From Rhizodiscina lignyota (lineage: Eukaryota; Ascomycota; Dothideomycetes; Aulographales; Rhizodiscinaceae): 64,000 nucleotides of DNA. Both the position numbers and the translations under genes were made by a program. The notes beneath the pieces are model-generated. The model worked only from the letters and a program-made list of their open reading frames with translations, had not been told where the DNA came from and searched no databases. The stretch covers positions 1,364,001 through 1,428,000 of the forward strand of contig ML978121.1 of the NCBI GenBank assembly GCA_010015805.1, in the 5' to 3' direction. Of this stretch, positions 1 to 10,389 are shown in pieces. Positions within the stretch are counted from its first letter, which is position 1. Every line of letters starts with the position of its first letter.

Positions 1-256
1 ATAATTGCTCTCATGATCTTCGCATTATTAGAAACATCAATGAATCAAGGTATCAAAAAAGCCCATCCGAGTAGCTAAGTGTTTTCGCTAACCTTATGAT
101 TGGGCCCCGCAGCGAACACTTCTCAAACCGCGAACCACTTTGTTTGACAACCCCTCTTTTCACACGTGTATTTCTCTTCTGTCCTGAGAACCTTTATCTG
201 ACTTTCAATTTACTCATACGATCACTAACTCTTTCCATACTGCACGCCTTATCGAA

Positions 257-1282
257 ATGCCACGATCGAAGTCTCGTGCCTCCTCCACCGAAGTGTGGGA
301 TCCGTGGGCGGCGTTCAACGTGTACAACGACGAACGCGATGGTGCTTTCACCTGTACCGGAGAAACCATAAGGGGAAAGAGGTGTCAAAAACCTCTTGGG
401 CCGAATAAAAGGACGGCAGATGATATTCTAAACCGGTTGGCGAGACAGCAACCTTCCACTACCCTGATGAACGATGAACTCGAAGAGCTTGCACACTATT
501 CTTCTTGTGGCCAATATAAAGAGGCCCACTCTCGTACTGCTGCAGCGTACTTCAAACGAATTGTCGCTGATCTCGAGAACGCAAAAAATGGATCAGAACC
601 AGCTTCCGCCAGCGCGGGGGCGTCACATGAGAACATACCGATATCACCTGAGCCAGAAGCTACAGATTCGACGCCTGAGAGTGAATCCACCATTACTGCT
701 CTCCTGCAGACGATAGAAGACCAAGGAACTACTCATAATGCTGAGATGCAAGAGATACGCCAAGAAAGAGATGTGTTGCAAGAACAGGTATCAAGGCTTC
801 TTCAAGAGAGAAATGCTGCCGAAGAATTAGCAAGAGCGCATCGAGCTGAAACGGAGAGCCTCCTTAGACAATGTTCCGAGCTCCAAACATTATTCAGCTC
901 CTTGTCATTGAACTCGGAACCGAACAGCGAGGACTGCTCAGAGCAACACACTGCGCGCCGCCCGGTCGACAACGATTGTAGTATCTGTTATGAGAGCATG
1001 ATGAATAGCCCTGCAGAGAAGCTCGTATGGTGCAAGAAGGAGTGTGGGAAGAGCGTGCATAAGCTTTGCTTCATCAAGTGGCAGACGGAACAGATCGCTC
1101 CTCAGGGACGTAGTCTGCGCTGCATACATTGGTAAGTCCTTGTCACTTCCACATCAAGAAGGAGATGTTTCCCTCATGTGTTTAGAAAATCAAGGCTAAC
1201 ATCCATTTTCAACAGTCGCGCAGATTGGACCGGACCTTGTTCGCACGACAACATCTTGCCTCGAGACAACCATGGAGCCTGA
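257..1282 (+). CDS. RING-type zinc finger protein, tandem copy A
   Basis: Spliced CDS join(257..1131,1216..1282), 313 aa. The N-terminal half (residues about 12-110) is a conserved block with a WDPW motif, a F-T-C-x-G-x-T segment and an LMNDxLEELA segment. A Glu/Arg-rich coiled-coil stretch follows at about 150-215. The C-terminus is a RING-like finger: CSIC, VWCKKECG, VHKLCF, then CIHC. The last cysteine codon is split by the intron (TG|T); without splicing the frame stops at CIHW. The finger resembles the ZSWIM2-type RING found in many fungal proteins of unknown substrate, so ubiquitin-ligase activity is inferred. The copy at 4180 has the same architecture and the same intron position, so the two arose by duplication. 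The ATG at 257 is chosen because the paralog starts at the equivalent place. Confidence 0.82.
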
Positions 1283-1410
1283 AGACCTTGCATTGCATAT
1301 CGGTTCGAACATGATAACATTGATGTTGTTACGAAGAGATGCTCTTTACTCTCATCAGCAAACAACTCCTATTTTAGCTACGAGCGATACGATTTTCATC
1401 CCAAGACACT

Positions 1411-2400
1411 TCAAAGTTTCGCTTGCGTCTTTCCATTATAGTCAATCTCGAACGTGTAGCTCGGATCATAGTGCATAGCCCAATATCCATCCCAAATCGT
1501 AGTGGTAACAGGTCCAATCTTGCCGCCATTCACAGGCTTTCCGTCGAGGGATGTTATTGGCATGATCCCTCCCGCAGTTGTGCACATAAACAGTTCGTCG
1601 GCGTTGTAGGCCAATTCAACAGGTACAACTTCCATTCGGACCTCAATACCGTTTGCCTTTGCGACATCAAAAACGCTCTTGCGCGTGACGCCCTCCAGGA
1701 CGCCGCGATCCGGTGTGAAGATGATTCCATCCTTGACAACGACAATATTGAACCCCGATCCTTCTGTGAGGTTGGCGTCTCCATCTGTCAAGAACGGATA
1801 GTCGGCTCCGCGCTCCGCAGCCTCGAACATGGCGCGCGTCAGGTCACCCCACTGCAAATTCTTCACCGTTGGATCCATGGAACCTGGAGGAGTTCGCCGC
1901 ACCGTTCGAGCGATAACGGCGCTACCGCCTGGTTTTTGCATTTCGGGCGGCATGACCCAGATGTAGCCAGTAACGAACATGTACAAACTGTTAACCATCT
2001 CCCCATGCTTGCCTCTCGCGCCTCGGACGCTCTGCAGGCCACGCGTGACTATTAGCTGCACAAAAACATCGCGGATGCCGCTCTGGGCCACCATATCAAC
2101 TAAGATGCACTTGATATTCTCCTTTGATAGAGGGAGCTTCAGTCGGAGTTTAGCGCAGCTCTTTTCCAGGCGTGCAAGGTGGTCGTCGAGACGGAAGAAG
2201 CGGCCGTCCCAAACGGCAGGCACATCATAAGTCAGATCGCTGCGAAGAAAGCCTTGATCCAGGAGAGGGATTCGCGCCTCGGAGAGTGGCACCAGTGCGC
2301 CTTCCACCCATGCAACGCCTTGCGCGAAAGGGTGAGTGCTCTTTTCGAGAATTGCGAGGCGTGATTGGTAGCCCGAGAAGATTTTGTTCATAGACGTCAT
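1411..2400 (-). CDS. (R)-selective amine transaminase (PLP fold-type IV)
   Basis: Single-exon gene, 329 aa. The protein reads like the fungal (R)-amine:pyruvate transaminases characterised in Aspergillus and Nectria, which are close to branched-chain and D-amino-acid aminotransferases. Lys180 lies in the [11 protein letters not shown] motif and is the expected Schiff-base lysine for pyridoxal phosphate. The segments [21 protein letters not shown] and [10 protein letters not shown] (cofactor phosphate binding) are all present. The length matches the family (about 320-330 aa) and nothing looks broken. It is cytosolic, with no signal peptide. The physiological amine donor in fungi is not known. 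It sits in opposite orientation between the two RING paralogs; its stop lies about 130 bp from the end of copy A, so those two genes converge. Confidence 0.9.
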   Translation of the reverse strand: MTSMNKIFSGYQSRLAILEKSTHPFAQGVAWVEGALVPLSEARIPLLDQGFLRSDLTYDVPAVWDGRFFRLDDHLARLEKSCAKLRLKLPLSKENIKCILVDMVAQSGIRDVFVQLIVTRGLQSVRGARGKHGEMVNSLYMFVTGYIWVMPPEMQKPGGSAVIARTVRRTPPGSMDPTVKNLQWGDLTRAMFEAAERGADYPFLTDGDANLTEGSGFNIVVVKDGIIFTPDRGVLEGVTRKSVFDVAKANGIEVRMEVVPVELAYNADELFMCTTAGGIMPITSLDGKPVNGGKIGPVTTTIWDGYWAMHYDPSYTFEIDYNGKTQAKL

Positions 2401-4179
2401 TTTGGCTTTGATACGAAAATTGACGATTGAATTGATGATTAGGAAAGCGTATTCAATCGTAGAAAGTTTTGTTGACTTTGTATATCACCCCGCGGGTGTA
2501 TTAAGTGTAGTATATTCGACTAGCATCCGATTTGGAGGCGCTATCGTAGTATGACTACGCGACTAGCACAAGACTCGGGCCGCTCCAGTATTAATATTGC
2601 ACGTTTGATGCGAGTTGGAATGAAAAGGAAACTGATTGAGTTGAGGATTGGTTGCATACTGATATATGCAGAGCGCGGCTAGATACCTAACATACGCGCA
2701 GTCCAAAGCTTCGCTTTAGTCATAAAAACACTACGTACCGATTCAAATATTCTCTTAAAGCGGAAGGAGAGCCAAGGCGAAGCTAGAGGAGGGTGGAAAG
2801 GTACAATTGCACGTGATTCCATAGTTTCAGGAACCTTATATAATGACAACCTAGATACGGGATTACAGAAAGCCATCCCTTTGATAGTTGATAAGCCTCG
2901 CCTTTGAAATGCCGTAGAGTACGGAGTAGTGGTTGGTCACATTAAGATGGTTAAATGGCCACTCAATATGACCATATCCTATTGTCTCATGAAACCAATC
3001 ATGAAGCAATATGTAAAAGAAGTCGGTCGAAAGATGTATGGGCTCAAAGAATAAGTTGCCATGCTTAACGTTCACAGGTGTTCGGCGCGAACGAGACTGG
3101 AGACACGTGCAGGTTGGCCTGGCTTACTAAGCATGGGGAGCCGGACTGGAGCTGCAAAAAGGATAATACACCACGAAACAGAAGGAATCTCCCTTTCGTA
3201 CACACACATGAAATGCAGTATACTAATCCATCCAACCAAGCTGGATATCCACAGTTTCTTAACGGCTTTTTCATGATATCTGCGGTGCTTACGACAAATA
3301 CAGCATGCAATCGCTGTCGACCGAAGCGCCGCTTTCCCTTCAGAACCATGCGAAGGTGACAGATACCTACTGGCCTCGACGAGGTCGGCCTAAGCCATAA
3401 GTCCCAGGTTCTCTCTGTCGATTTTATGCGGTGGCTGACGCGAAAGTGGCTGTGTTGTGCTTAAATGACGAGAAGAAAGAATGGTGTGTTCCCATCACCT
3501 ACAGAGGTCTTGCCCTAGACTTCTGCGAGACTTTGAAGCTATTGGCCAAACCTTTCGGAGGAGGAACCCATCTCTATAGTCATCCCGGTTTCAAATTCTG
3601 CACATGCTTCCTAAAAAGGCCGTTCTTCGCGGACGAACTGAGCAAAAGCCTCCTCAATCTCTCTCCCCATATCGACAATTCTGCCCGGACATATCTGGTG
3701 CTCTTTTAACACCCCTTTCTCATAACTCGGGTAACCCGATAAGCTTCAAGTTTGTAGCCAAGTCCGATGGGTTTTGCTCTTCACAATAGGGAGTTGTGGA
3801 CGACTCCTCTAGAATAAGAGGAGTCGAAAGGCACAGCACTCGGCGTTTAGGAGGACCAGGGTCTTCCGTTTCAACGCAAGCCACCCTCCTGCCTCCACCT
3901 CTGTCTTTTTCTCTTGGATTCTTCTCGATCAAGCTATTCAATTCCACCTTCTCTTCTCGTAACACATTCGTGGCGGTGTTGTTATGCGATTTTGGTGTCG
4001 TCACCACTTCTCCCTCACAGCCCCAGCGCCAGAATTGTGAAAGCAACTTCTCTTGCTCGTTAACTGGAGGTATAAAGTAGCTGTGAGTGTCAGTAAGACT
4101 AGCAATCAGACTAGACCCATCTCTTCATCTTTCTTAATCGCCGTATCCTCTCAAACAGTCTATTTCAGACCCGCCACAT
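2401..4179. other. Intergenic region, no supported gene
   Basis: About 1.8 kb between the transaminase start and RING copy B. Open frames here (the longest about 108 aa at 3720-4046 minus) show no recognisable motif or splice logic. A 10-bp perfect inverted repeat is listed separately. The last few hundred bases are pyrimidine-rich on the plus strand and probably hold the promoter of copy B. Confidence 0.5.
3802..3827. repeat. Perfect 10-bp inverted repeat with 6-base loop
   Basis: CGACTCCTCT at 3802-3811 is followed after six bases by its exact reverse complement AGAGGAGTCG at 3818-3827. It lies about 350 bp upstream of RING copy B. It could be a transcript hairpin or a binding site for a dimeric factor; there is no further evidence for either. 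Confidence 0.5.
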
Positions 4180-5138
4180 ATGGCATCCGCACGTTCCACA
4201 GCTTCGACCCATTATTTGTGGGATCCATGGAAGGCACTCAAAATTCTCAACCCGGATCGCAACTATAGCTTTACTTGCATGGGACAGACGCGAGAAAAGA
4301 ACAGATGCAAAAACGTTATCGGAGTAAAGACAGGAGAGGCTGAGGAGACCCTAAGACGTCTGGCCATCCAGGAACCCTCTGTACGGCTTATGAATGACGA
4401 CCTTGAAGAGCTTGCTGAACAATCGTGTTGCGGCAGATGGCGCCATCTTCATGCTCCAGGAGCAGCTGGTCAATTCAAACAAATTGTTGCTGACCTGGAA
4501 CGATCCAGAAGTCGCTCCCAGGCCGCAAATGAGAGCTTCAGCCAACGTTCTGGCCATCCGTCACCCGATTCCGGATCATCACGATCACATACGACTCGTT
4601 CATCGACTACTCGACCAACCAGGCGGGCGTATCCAATGTCGTCTTCCAGCGGAGATATGATGGATGAGACACTCGGAGCGGCCCGAGAAACCTTCCAACG
4701 AATGGTGGATGATGCGGTCAATGCAATACTTGCGGAGCATCAGGAGCGCCTTGAATCTACTGGCACAAGCTCCAATTACAGACGGCCGCGGTGCTCTCGG
4801 AGACATGTTGCACGCAGACTCCTCGATGACAATTGCGGAATCTGTCTTGAGAGTATGGCCGACAACCCGGCACAAGAGCTTGTGTGGTGCAAGAAGCAGT
4901 GTGGGAAGAGTGTGCACAAAGAGTGCTTTGAGACTTGGCAACGTGATCAAGATGGGTCGCAACAAACGCGATGTGTGCATTGGTAAGTGGTCATCGCTTC
5001 CCTCATGTCTAAGGTTTTCCGTCGCATATGTGTTAAAACGAGTGCAAGCTGACGACTATTTCCTGCAGTCGCGCTAAATGGAGCATCTCATGCTCACACG
5101 ATGATATACTGCCCCGAGGCGAAGGATATGCAGCGTGA
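4180..5138 (+). CDS. RING-type zinc finger protein, tandem copy B
   Basis: Spliced CDS join(4180..4982,5069..5138), 290 aa. It is a paralog of the gene at 257, sharing the WDPW start block, the F-T-C-x-G-x-T segment, the LMNDDLEELA segment, an AAGQFKQIVADLE stretch and a C-terminal RING-like finger (CGIC, VWCKKQCG, VHKECF, CVHC). The final cysteine is again made by splicing TG|T, in the same phase as in copy A. The middle region is Ser/Arg-rich and shorter than the coiled coil of copy A, so the linker has diverged while both ends are conserved. Function is unknown; a RING E3 role is inferred from the zinc-ligand pattern only. The N-terminal block is not a domain I can name. Confidence 0.82.
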
Positions 5139-6229
5139 AGACCGTGGGTCATTGTGAGGGTACGACGGCGGCAGCGATCACCTTGGCAAACAGAAGTGCT
5201 TTTCCGCTCGCGTCAGCAGAATAGCGATTTCATCGGACAAGCATGATGCTAGGCCTCGGTGGAATAGGAACATAGCGCGAAGGAGATGGCGAAAAGAGAA
5301 AAATCGCTGTTGTTGTGCTAAATGAAGACTTGCGCGAAATTCATGATGGAGCTAGGTAAGTTTTCATCAAATGTAGATAGATTTGACCCCAGCGACCTCG
5401 CGGTGTGCATTTGAGGCCTCTAGAAACGTGATTCAGTGTATTCTAGTCAACGCTTTCTGAGCTATTTCTGGGTCATTGTTTTCCGTCAAAAGTCCATGCT
5501 GAGGTGGATGCTGCCGTGCGCTCTACATTCATCAACCTACATAGCTTTCTAAAGGTAGACACATCTGATGCGTTTTCGGTGTTTCCGTGGAAATAGAGAT
5601 GTCGGAATTCTTACAAATACTCTAAAAGGCTTCAAGGTTTCTGACATTGGCGCTGCACTCTCGCAACGAGAACTTGTAGCCAAGTCTCGCAGCGTCTATT
5701 TGCAGCTTTGGTGCCGTGAGCTCCTATTCTGACGGTTCATGGTAGTTTTCGTGTGGTAACAAATATTCCTAGCCCCAACCGAGACTTGAGTTTCACCTCA
5801 ACGACATGGTCACGACGTAAGCTAAGGTGAGAACTCAACTTTACTCGTAAATCAGCCCCAGTGGGGGTCGCTTCGGTCACCAAACTTCAATCAATGCTGA
5901 AAGATGCCAAGAAAAATCCTAATCGGCAAATTGCAAACACATAAACATACATACTCTCTTGAAACACTATGTGGGTGTCAGACTAGTCCCAATTAGGATA
6001 GATATCATGGATATTAATAGCATGGTGTTCTTCAAGTTGGATCTCTTCACCTTAGAATGAATATAAAGTCTCTGATGAATCTCTGCATTATGACTTGCTG
6101 TCTCGAAGCTACAACTCAATCCGCAAGCATTTCTTACTTTCAAGGTCTGCGACCATCGGCAACACTTGACGTCCCTTACTATACGGACTCGTTACTGCGT
6201 AGCGAACCGCCCACTACCAAGAATTAATA
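5139..6229. other. Intergenic region, promoter of secreted-protein gene
   Basis: No coding frame is supported. It contains an imperfect inverted repeat (about 5784-5798 against 5825-5840, two mismatches) and, near 6059-6067, an ATATAAAG sequence about 165 bp ahead of the secreted-protein ATG. Confidence 0.45.
6059..6067 (+). promoter_or_regulatory. TATA-like element
   Basis: The sequence AATATAAAG lies about 165 bp upstream of the ATG at 6230. Its position is compatible with a core promoter and a 5' leader of about 130 bases. Assigned on sequence and position only. Confidence 0.3.
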
Positions 6230-6597
6230 ATGCAACTCTCCTTTGCTCTTGTCACTGCACTCTTTGCATGTGCTGCAGTGGCACGTCCCATGCCCGCGAG
6301 CGGCCTTGCCAGAAGGCAAGATGGTTGTGAGACGAACTCCTCGATGGGCGATGATACTTCAAGTATGGCCGTATCCTTGCGGAGCAATACAATAGAACAA
6401 TTAACTAACGCTGCTTTTTAGCATCCAGCACAGCGTGCAGCACGGGAGATGGCTCAGCGACTGCTAGCAGTACCGCAAGCACTGGCGACGGGCCAGTAAC
6501 TTCCTCGAGTGCGGGATCGACTCTCGGATTCCCTGACGACCCGCCAGCGAACGAGAACCCAAGAATTGTCGGTATATTGCCGGTGGGCTTCCGGTGA
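6230..6597 (+). CDS. Small secreted Ser/Thr-rich protein
   Basis: Spliced CDS join(6230..6362,6422..6597), 102 aa. Residues 1-18 form a classical signal peptide (MQLSFALVTALFACAAVA). A dibasic ARR site at about residue 28 could be a Kex2-type processing site. The rest is rich in Ser, Thr, Gly and Ala, with only two cysteines in the mature part. The 59-bp intron has GTATGG at the donor, a CTAAC branch site and TTTTTAG at the acceptor; without splicing the frame stops at once. No GPI-type hydrophobic tail and no known domain are visible. It could be a cell-wall peptide or an effector-like protein, and the sequence does not decide which. Confidence 0.7.
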
Positions 6598-7608
6598 TAT
6601 CTCGTCGTTGATAAATGATCTGCGGTGAAAGATTGTCCTGCATTTCAGTTGACGGCGTCCCGGAACTCCATTGGAAGACATTCATTTGGTGAAGGCTTCG
6701 TAGCCTTCAACTCTGATAATTCATAATTGAATAATTTCTGAAATCTTTCTTATGCGCCTATTAATAAGATTAATAATGATAAAAAGTGTGACAAGCATGC
6801 TGGCTGGGGAGAGTGAGAGACTCAAAATACCATCATTCCACTCCCAGGAGCCTCAGACGACGCGGCCGACGGGGTGCGACAAGGGGCCCAAGATGTACAC
6901 AGCTCTCATCTTGTGCCATCCAATACCAGCAGCAAACAAAATGTGAACGCCGCACTTTACCAGACACCCAAATCGACCACAAGACCGAGGAAGCTATTGA
7001 GCAGCTTAATAGTTCCTTGAGTCCGGGGCTGTAGGAAAGGAATAGTAGAACGCTGCCGATGGAGTCGTCAATAGAATGTTCCAGAGACCACATGCGAACT
7101 CGAGATGTAATTGAACAATGAAGGAGCTAATTCTGAGAAAGGATCAAAACTGATGACTCTGGGAGGAGACCTTAGTGCTGATGGTGCGGCGAGCAAAATG
7201 GTAGAGTGGAATAATGCCGTTTGAAAAGTCGATGAATCCTGAGTCTCGCTGGTATCAGTAGATTCGAGCAGAATCAAACGAAGACAGTCGAGTCTATGAC
7301 GACAGAAGCAAAAACCTGAAGACTTCAGACAGATAATCTCCAAACAATGTCTTCCAACTCAGTCGGGGGAGATCAAATTGTGTCAAGGATGCGGATAAAC
7401 AGCGAGTTCCAAGCGTAACGTGGAGAACTGGGTATAATCGAATATCAAGATCGCGCTATTTGTGAAGACACATAGCTCGGGGAGAATATGTGAAAGTAGT
7501 GGTGCTGTATACGGGGTATATGCCCATCAAGTATATGTAGTACAATGCCTCTGAGACGCCGCCCAATGCTACATGATCCCAATAAACAATGTTATATACA
7601 TCCCAACG
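6598..7608. other. Intergenic region, nothing recognised
   Basis: About 1 kb between the secreted-protein gene and the end of uS16m. Small open frames on both strands (up to 91 aa) carry no motif. Confidence 0.5.
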
Positions 7609-8224
7609 TTATTGCGGGTCCAGAGGAGCTGCCTTGGTGATGGTAGCAGTACTGTCGGTCGATAAGGAGCCGCTTTCAGCAGCTTTCGCTGCCCAGTATG
7701 CTCGATGTCTCTCGTCGGCCTCGTGCGCTTGCTTTCGTAGTTGGTCCTCTCTGAATGATCGTTCCACTAATCCTAACTATAAGGTTGACCATTAGCGAGA
7801 TTCCCTTTCCATTCTTGCTGACAGAATATATAACATACAATGCTCAACAACTTCCACACAGGCTCGCTTGGTTGTGCACCTACTCCCAACCAGTATTTTG
7901 TGCGTGCTGTATCGAGCCGTATGTCTTTCACAAGCCGCGCCTTCTCGCCTGGTTCGCCGCGTTCGCCGGGTGGAGACTCTTTGGGTATAGGATCGAAGGT
8001 GCCAAGGACTTCCATGGGTTTCTTGTTGCGACCTGATCTGTTGACAAAGACAATCAGCGAGACTGTAGCAGTAGTAAAGCTCAGATGGGAGGTGAGTACG
8101 CTCGCGTTTTGGAGCTCTGATCGGCGAGAGGAGAAGAGACGACTTACTTTGATTGCGCAACGACAATATTGTAAAAGGGATTGTTGCGCTTGCCGAAGCG
8201 TGCGAGACGTATTCGAACGACCAT
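7609..8224 (-). CDS. MRPS16: Mitochondrial small-subunit ribosomal protein uS16m
   Basis: Three exons on the minus strand: 8224..8148, 8037..7839 and 7776..7609 (444 nt, 147 aa). The first exon encodes the hallmark S16 N-terminus MVVRIRLARFGKRNNPFYNI. The second carries the conserved RNKKPMEVLGTFDP segment and a YWLGVGAQPSEPVWKLL segment. The third encodes a charged fungal C-terminal tail ending at TAA (7611-7609). Introns have GTAAGT/CAACAG and GTATGT/TTATAG borders, and all phases join. S16 proteins bind 16S-type rRNA in the 5' domain of the small subunit. The gene is divergent from the NAD(P)HX epimerase gene, with a 412-bp shared upstream region. Confidence 0.92.
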
Positions 8225-8636
8225 TTGTGTTGCTTGATATCGATCGGAAGATGGAAGTCAAATTGCTGAATTGACATGGCGTCGCGCTAAATTTCGATAT
8301 GTCAACAGTTGAATTGAGGTCGACCGTAGCATAGTGACCCCTGCACACCTTCCTGACCTCATAAAATGCCTCTCGCGTGACGTAGTTTCGAGCATACTCC
8401 GTACATTACGACCATTGCAATTGCAATGGAAATCAATGAAAATACAAAGCTCTACGAGTTTACGAAGCTTTCCGCCAAGGAGGCCGTTTGCCTTGCCTCG
8501 AAATATTAGAAAGACGCTCTCAAGTCCTAAAATTGTACGAATTTCACCACTCCACTTCCCATTTCGTGCTGGAGTGGCATTAAACTTCGGATTCGAAAGC
8601 ATAAGGAACGTATCATCTCAGGCTCACCACTCGAAA
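8225..8636. promoter_or_regulatory. Shared divergent promoter of uS16m and NAD(P)HX epimerase
   Basis: This 412-bp interval separates the start codons of two divergent genes. Open frames across it are short and motif-free. I see no clear TATA box, as is common for housekeeping promoters. Co-regulation of the two genes is an inference from the arrangement. Confidence 0.5.
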
Positions 8637-9577
8637 ATGGCGCTTCGGGTCTGTATTGCCGTGCCCCTTTATAATTGCACTGTCAAAGTGTTAACAAGCC
8701 ATAGACGCTTTCTGCCGAAAATGCTGCGGCATTGGACAAGGAGCTCATGAGCACTGGGGCATACTCAATCGATCAATTGATGGAACTAGCAGGGTTGTCC
8801 GTATCCCAAGCAGGTGCGGCCGGTTTTGGATAGAAATTGCTAGTAGAATACTGACTATGTTATAGTATATTCCGTCCAGCCTCCAAACAAAGGCAAACGC
8901 GTCCTCGTTGCATGCGGACCTGGTAACAATGGTGCGTTGCTGATTGAATTCATTTGTATCACCCGCAGGGTCAGGATACTGATAATATCATAGGAGGCGA
9001 CGGCTTGGTAGCAGCACGCCATCTCTTCCACTATGGCTATGAGCCTACAGTGTACTACCCTAAACAAAGCAAGAATGAGCTCTATCAGCGCCTTACACAG
9101 CAACTAAAAGACCTCAACGTTCCCTTCACTGACGACTTCCCCTCCGCCATCGCTTCAACCGATCATGTAGTCGATGCGATTTTTGGATTTTCCTTCTCCG
9201 GCGAGGTTCGAGAGCCATTTCCGAAAGTGATCGAGGCACTGCGGGATTCGAAAGTGCCCGTGCTCGCGGTGGATGCTCCATCTTCTTGGAATATCGAGAC
9301 AGGCCCACCGGACGACGGCCCGGGCAAAGGATTCATGCCAGATGCGTTGATTAGTTTGACGGCGCCGAAGCCGTTGGTCAAGTGGTTCAAAGGCAAGCAC
9401 TATGTCGGAGGAAGGTACGCTACCACACATTGCTCTGAAGGTATTTTGGACAACACCGCTTACCATTTTGACAGATTTCTCAGCAATGTAGTGGCAGAGA
9501 AGTACGGGATCGATGTACCGCCTTACCAAGGGATCGATCAGATTGTTGAAGTGCCCGTGAAGGAATCCCAACTGTAA
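8637..9577 (+). CDS. NNR1: NAD(P)H-hydrate epimerase (YjeF N-terminal family)
   Basis: Five exons: 8637..8648, 8705..8813, 8866..8931, 8994..9414 and 9475..9577 (711 nt, 236 aa). The protein starts MALRTLSAENAAALDKELMS, then has the SIDQLMELAG helix and the nucleotide-binding CGPGNNGGDGLVAARHL motif, which is split across an intron. Next come a VDAIFGFSFSGEVREPF segment and the VDAPSSWNIETGP segment expected in YjeF_N domains. The enzyme epimerises damaged (R)-NAD(P)HX so that the partner dehydratase can repair it. The first exon holds only four codons (12 nt), a miniature exon that automated annotation can easily miss. The length equals the usual single-domain epimerase, with no fused kinase domain. 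Confidence 0.92.
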
Positions 9578-10389
9578 AGAAAGGTGGACAGGAGCAGAAA
9601 TTGCTACTATAAGCACAGGAAGTATTTAGACATACACTCATAATGCCTGCGATTATTGGGGACGTCCACATATTTAGATAGTTGTTGGAGGACTCCGTGG
9701 CGGATAACAATTCTGACCTCACAGAAGTATTCTTGCCTGTGGGAGGTTCCAAGAGCATCTCGACATTCAGCTTCCACGTGAGTGGCTTTTGCACAAAATT
9801 GAGGGTGGTGGGTGGTTGTTGCAAGATGGCCTTGGCCCGTCTCAGCCTCAGCAGCAAGTGGACATATGCCAAATGTCACCGGCTCCAAGGTGATAGAGGG
9901 TAGATCTCACCGGGAAGACCTGGAGTGCAATCTGAGCAACACGTCCTCAATAGGAGCCTAGATAATAGGGTGCCACTCGGCGCCTTCAAATGAGCATATC
10001 TGCAGTGCCAGAGAAACGGCCAAGTGGTCATCTATCTCGGCATGCCGCCAAAAGGAGATATTCGGCCAGCAGCCGCGTCCCGAGCGGAACTGAACTGCAG
10101 GACGAGCAAGGCAGACATTCGCAACAGGTCATCTACATGGATGGCAAGTTCCTAAGCTGAGTCAAGCCAAGGTCGTAAAAATGCGGCGGCGTGGAAGATG
10201 ATTGGTGCTGCTGAAAAGCCTCATTCGCGTAAAGCTTGTCGCTCAGCTGAGCGACCCGACAGCATGCATTGGCTAGACTCGTAAGTCCAGTCATGACACC
10301 GATGACATATTGGCTTCTGAGAACTTGTAGGGCACCCAAATTAATTCAAACATCAGGGCTCTGGACACCCAAATCAATTTTGTGAATGC
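9578..10389. other. Intergenic region; may hold an unresolved first exon
   Basis: No gene is supported. Because the next gene lacks a signal peptide but has a membrane-anchored extracellular design, its missing first exon may lie here. I could not identify it. Confidence 0.4.

Noticed and set aside
7773-8348. 191-aa minus-strand open frame across uS16m
   Set aside because: It partly reads uS16m exon 2 but runs through introns; the spliced model gives the real S16 N-terminus.
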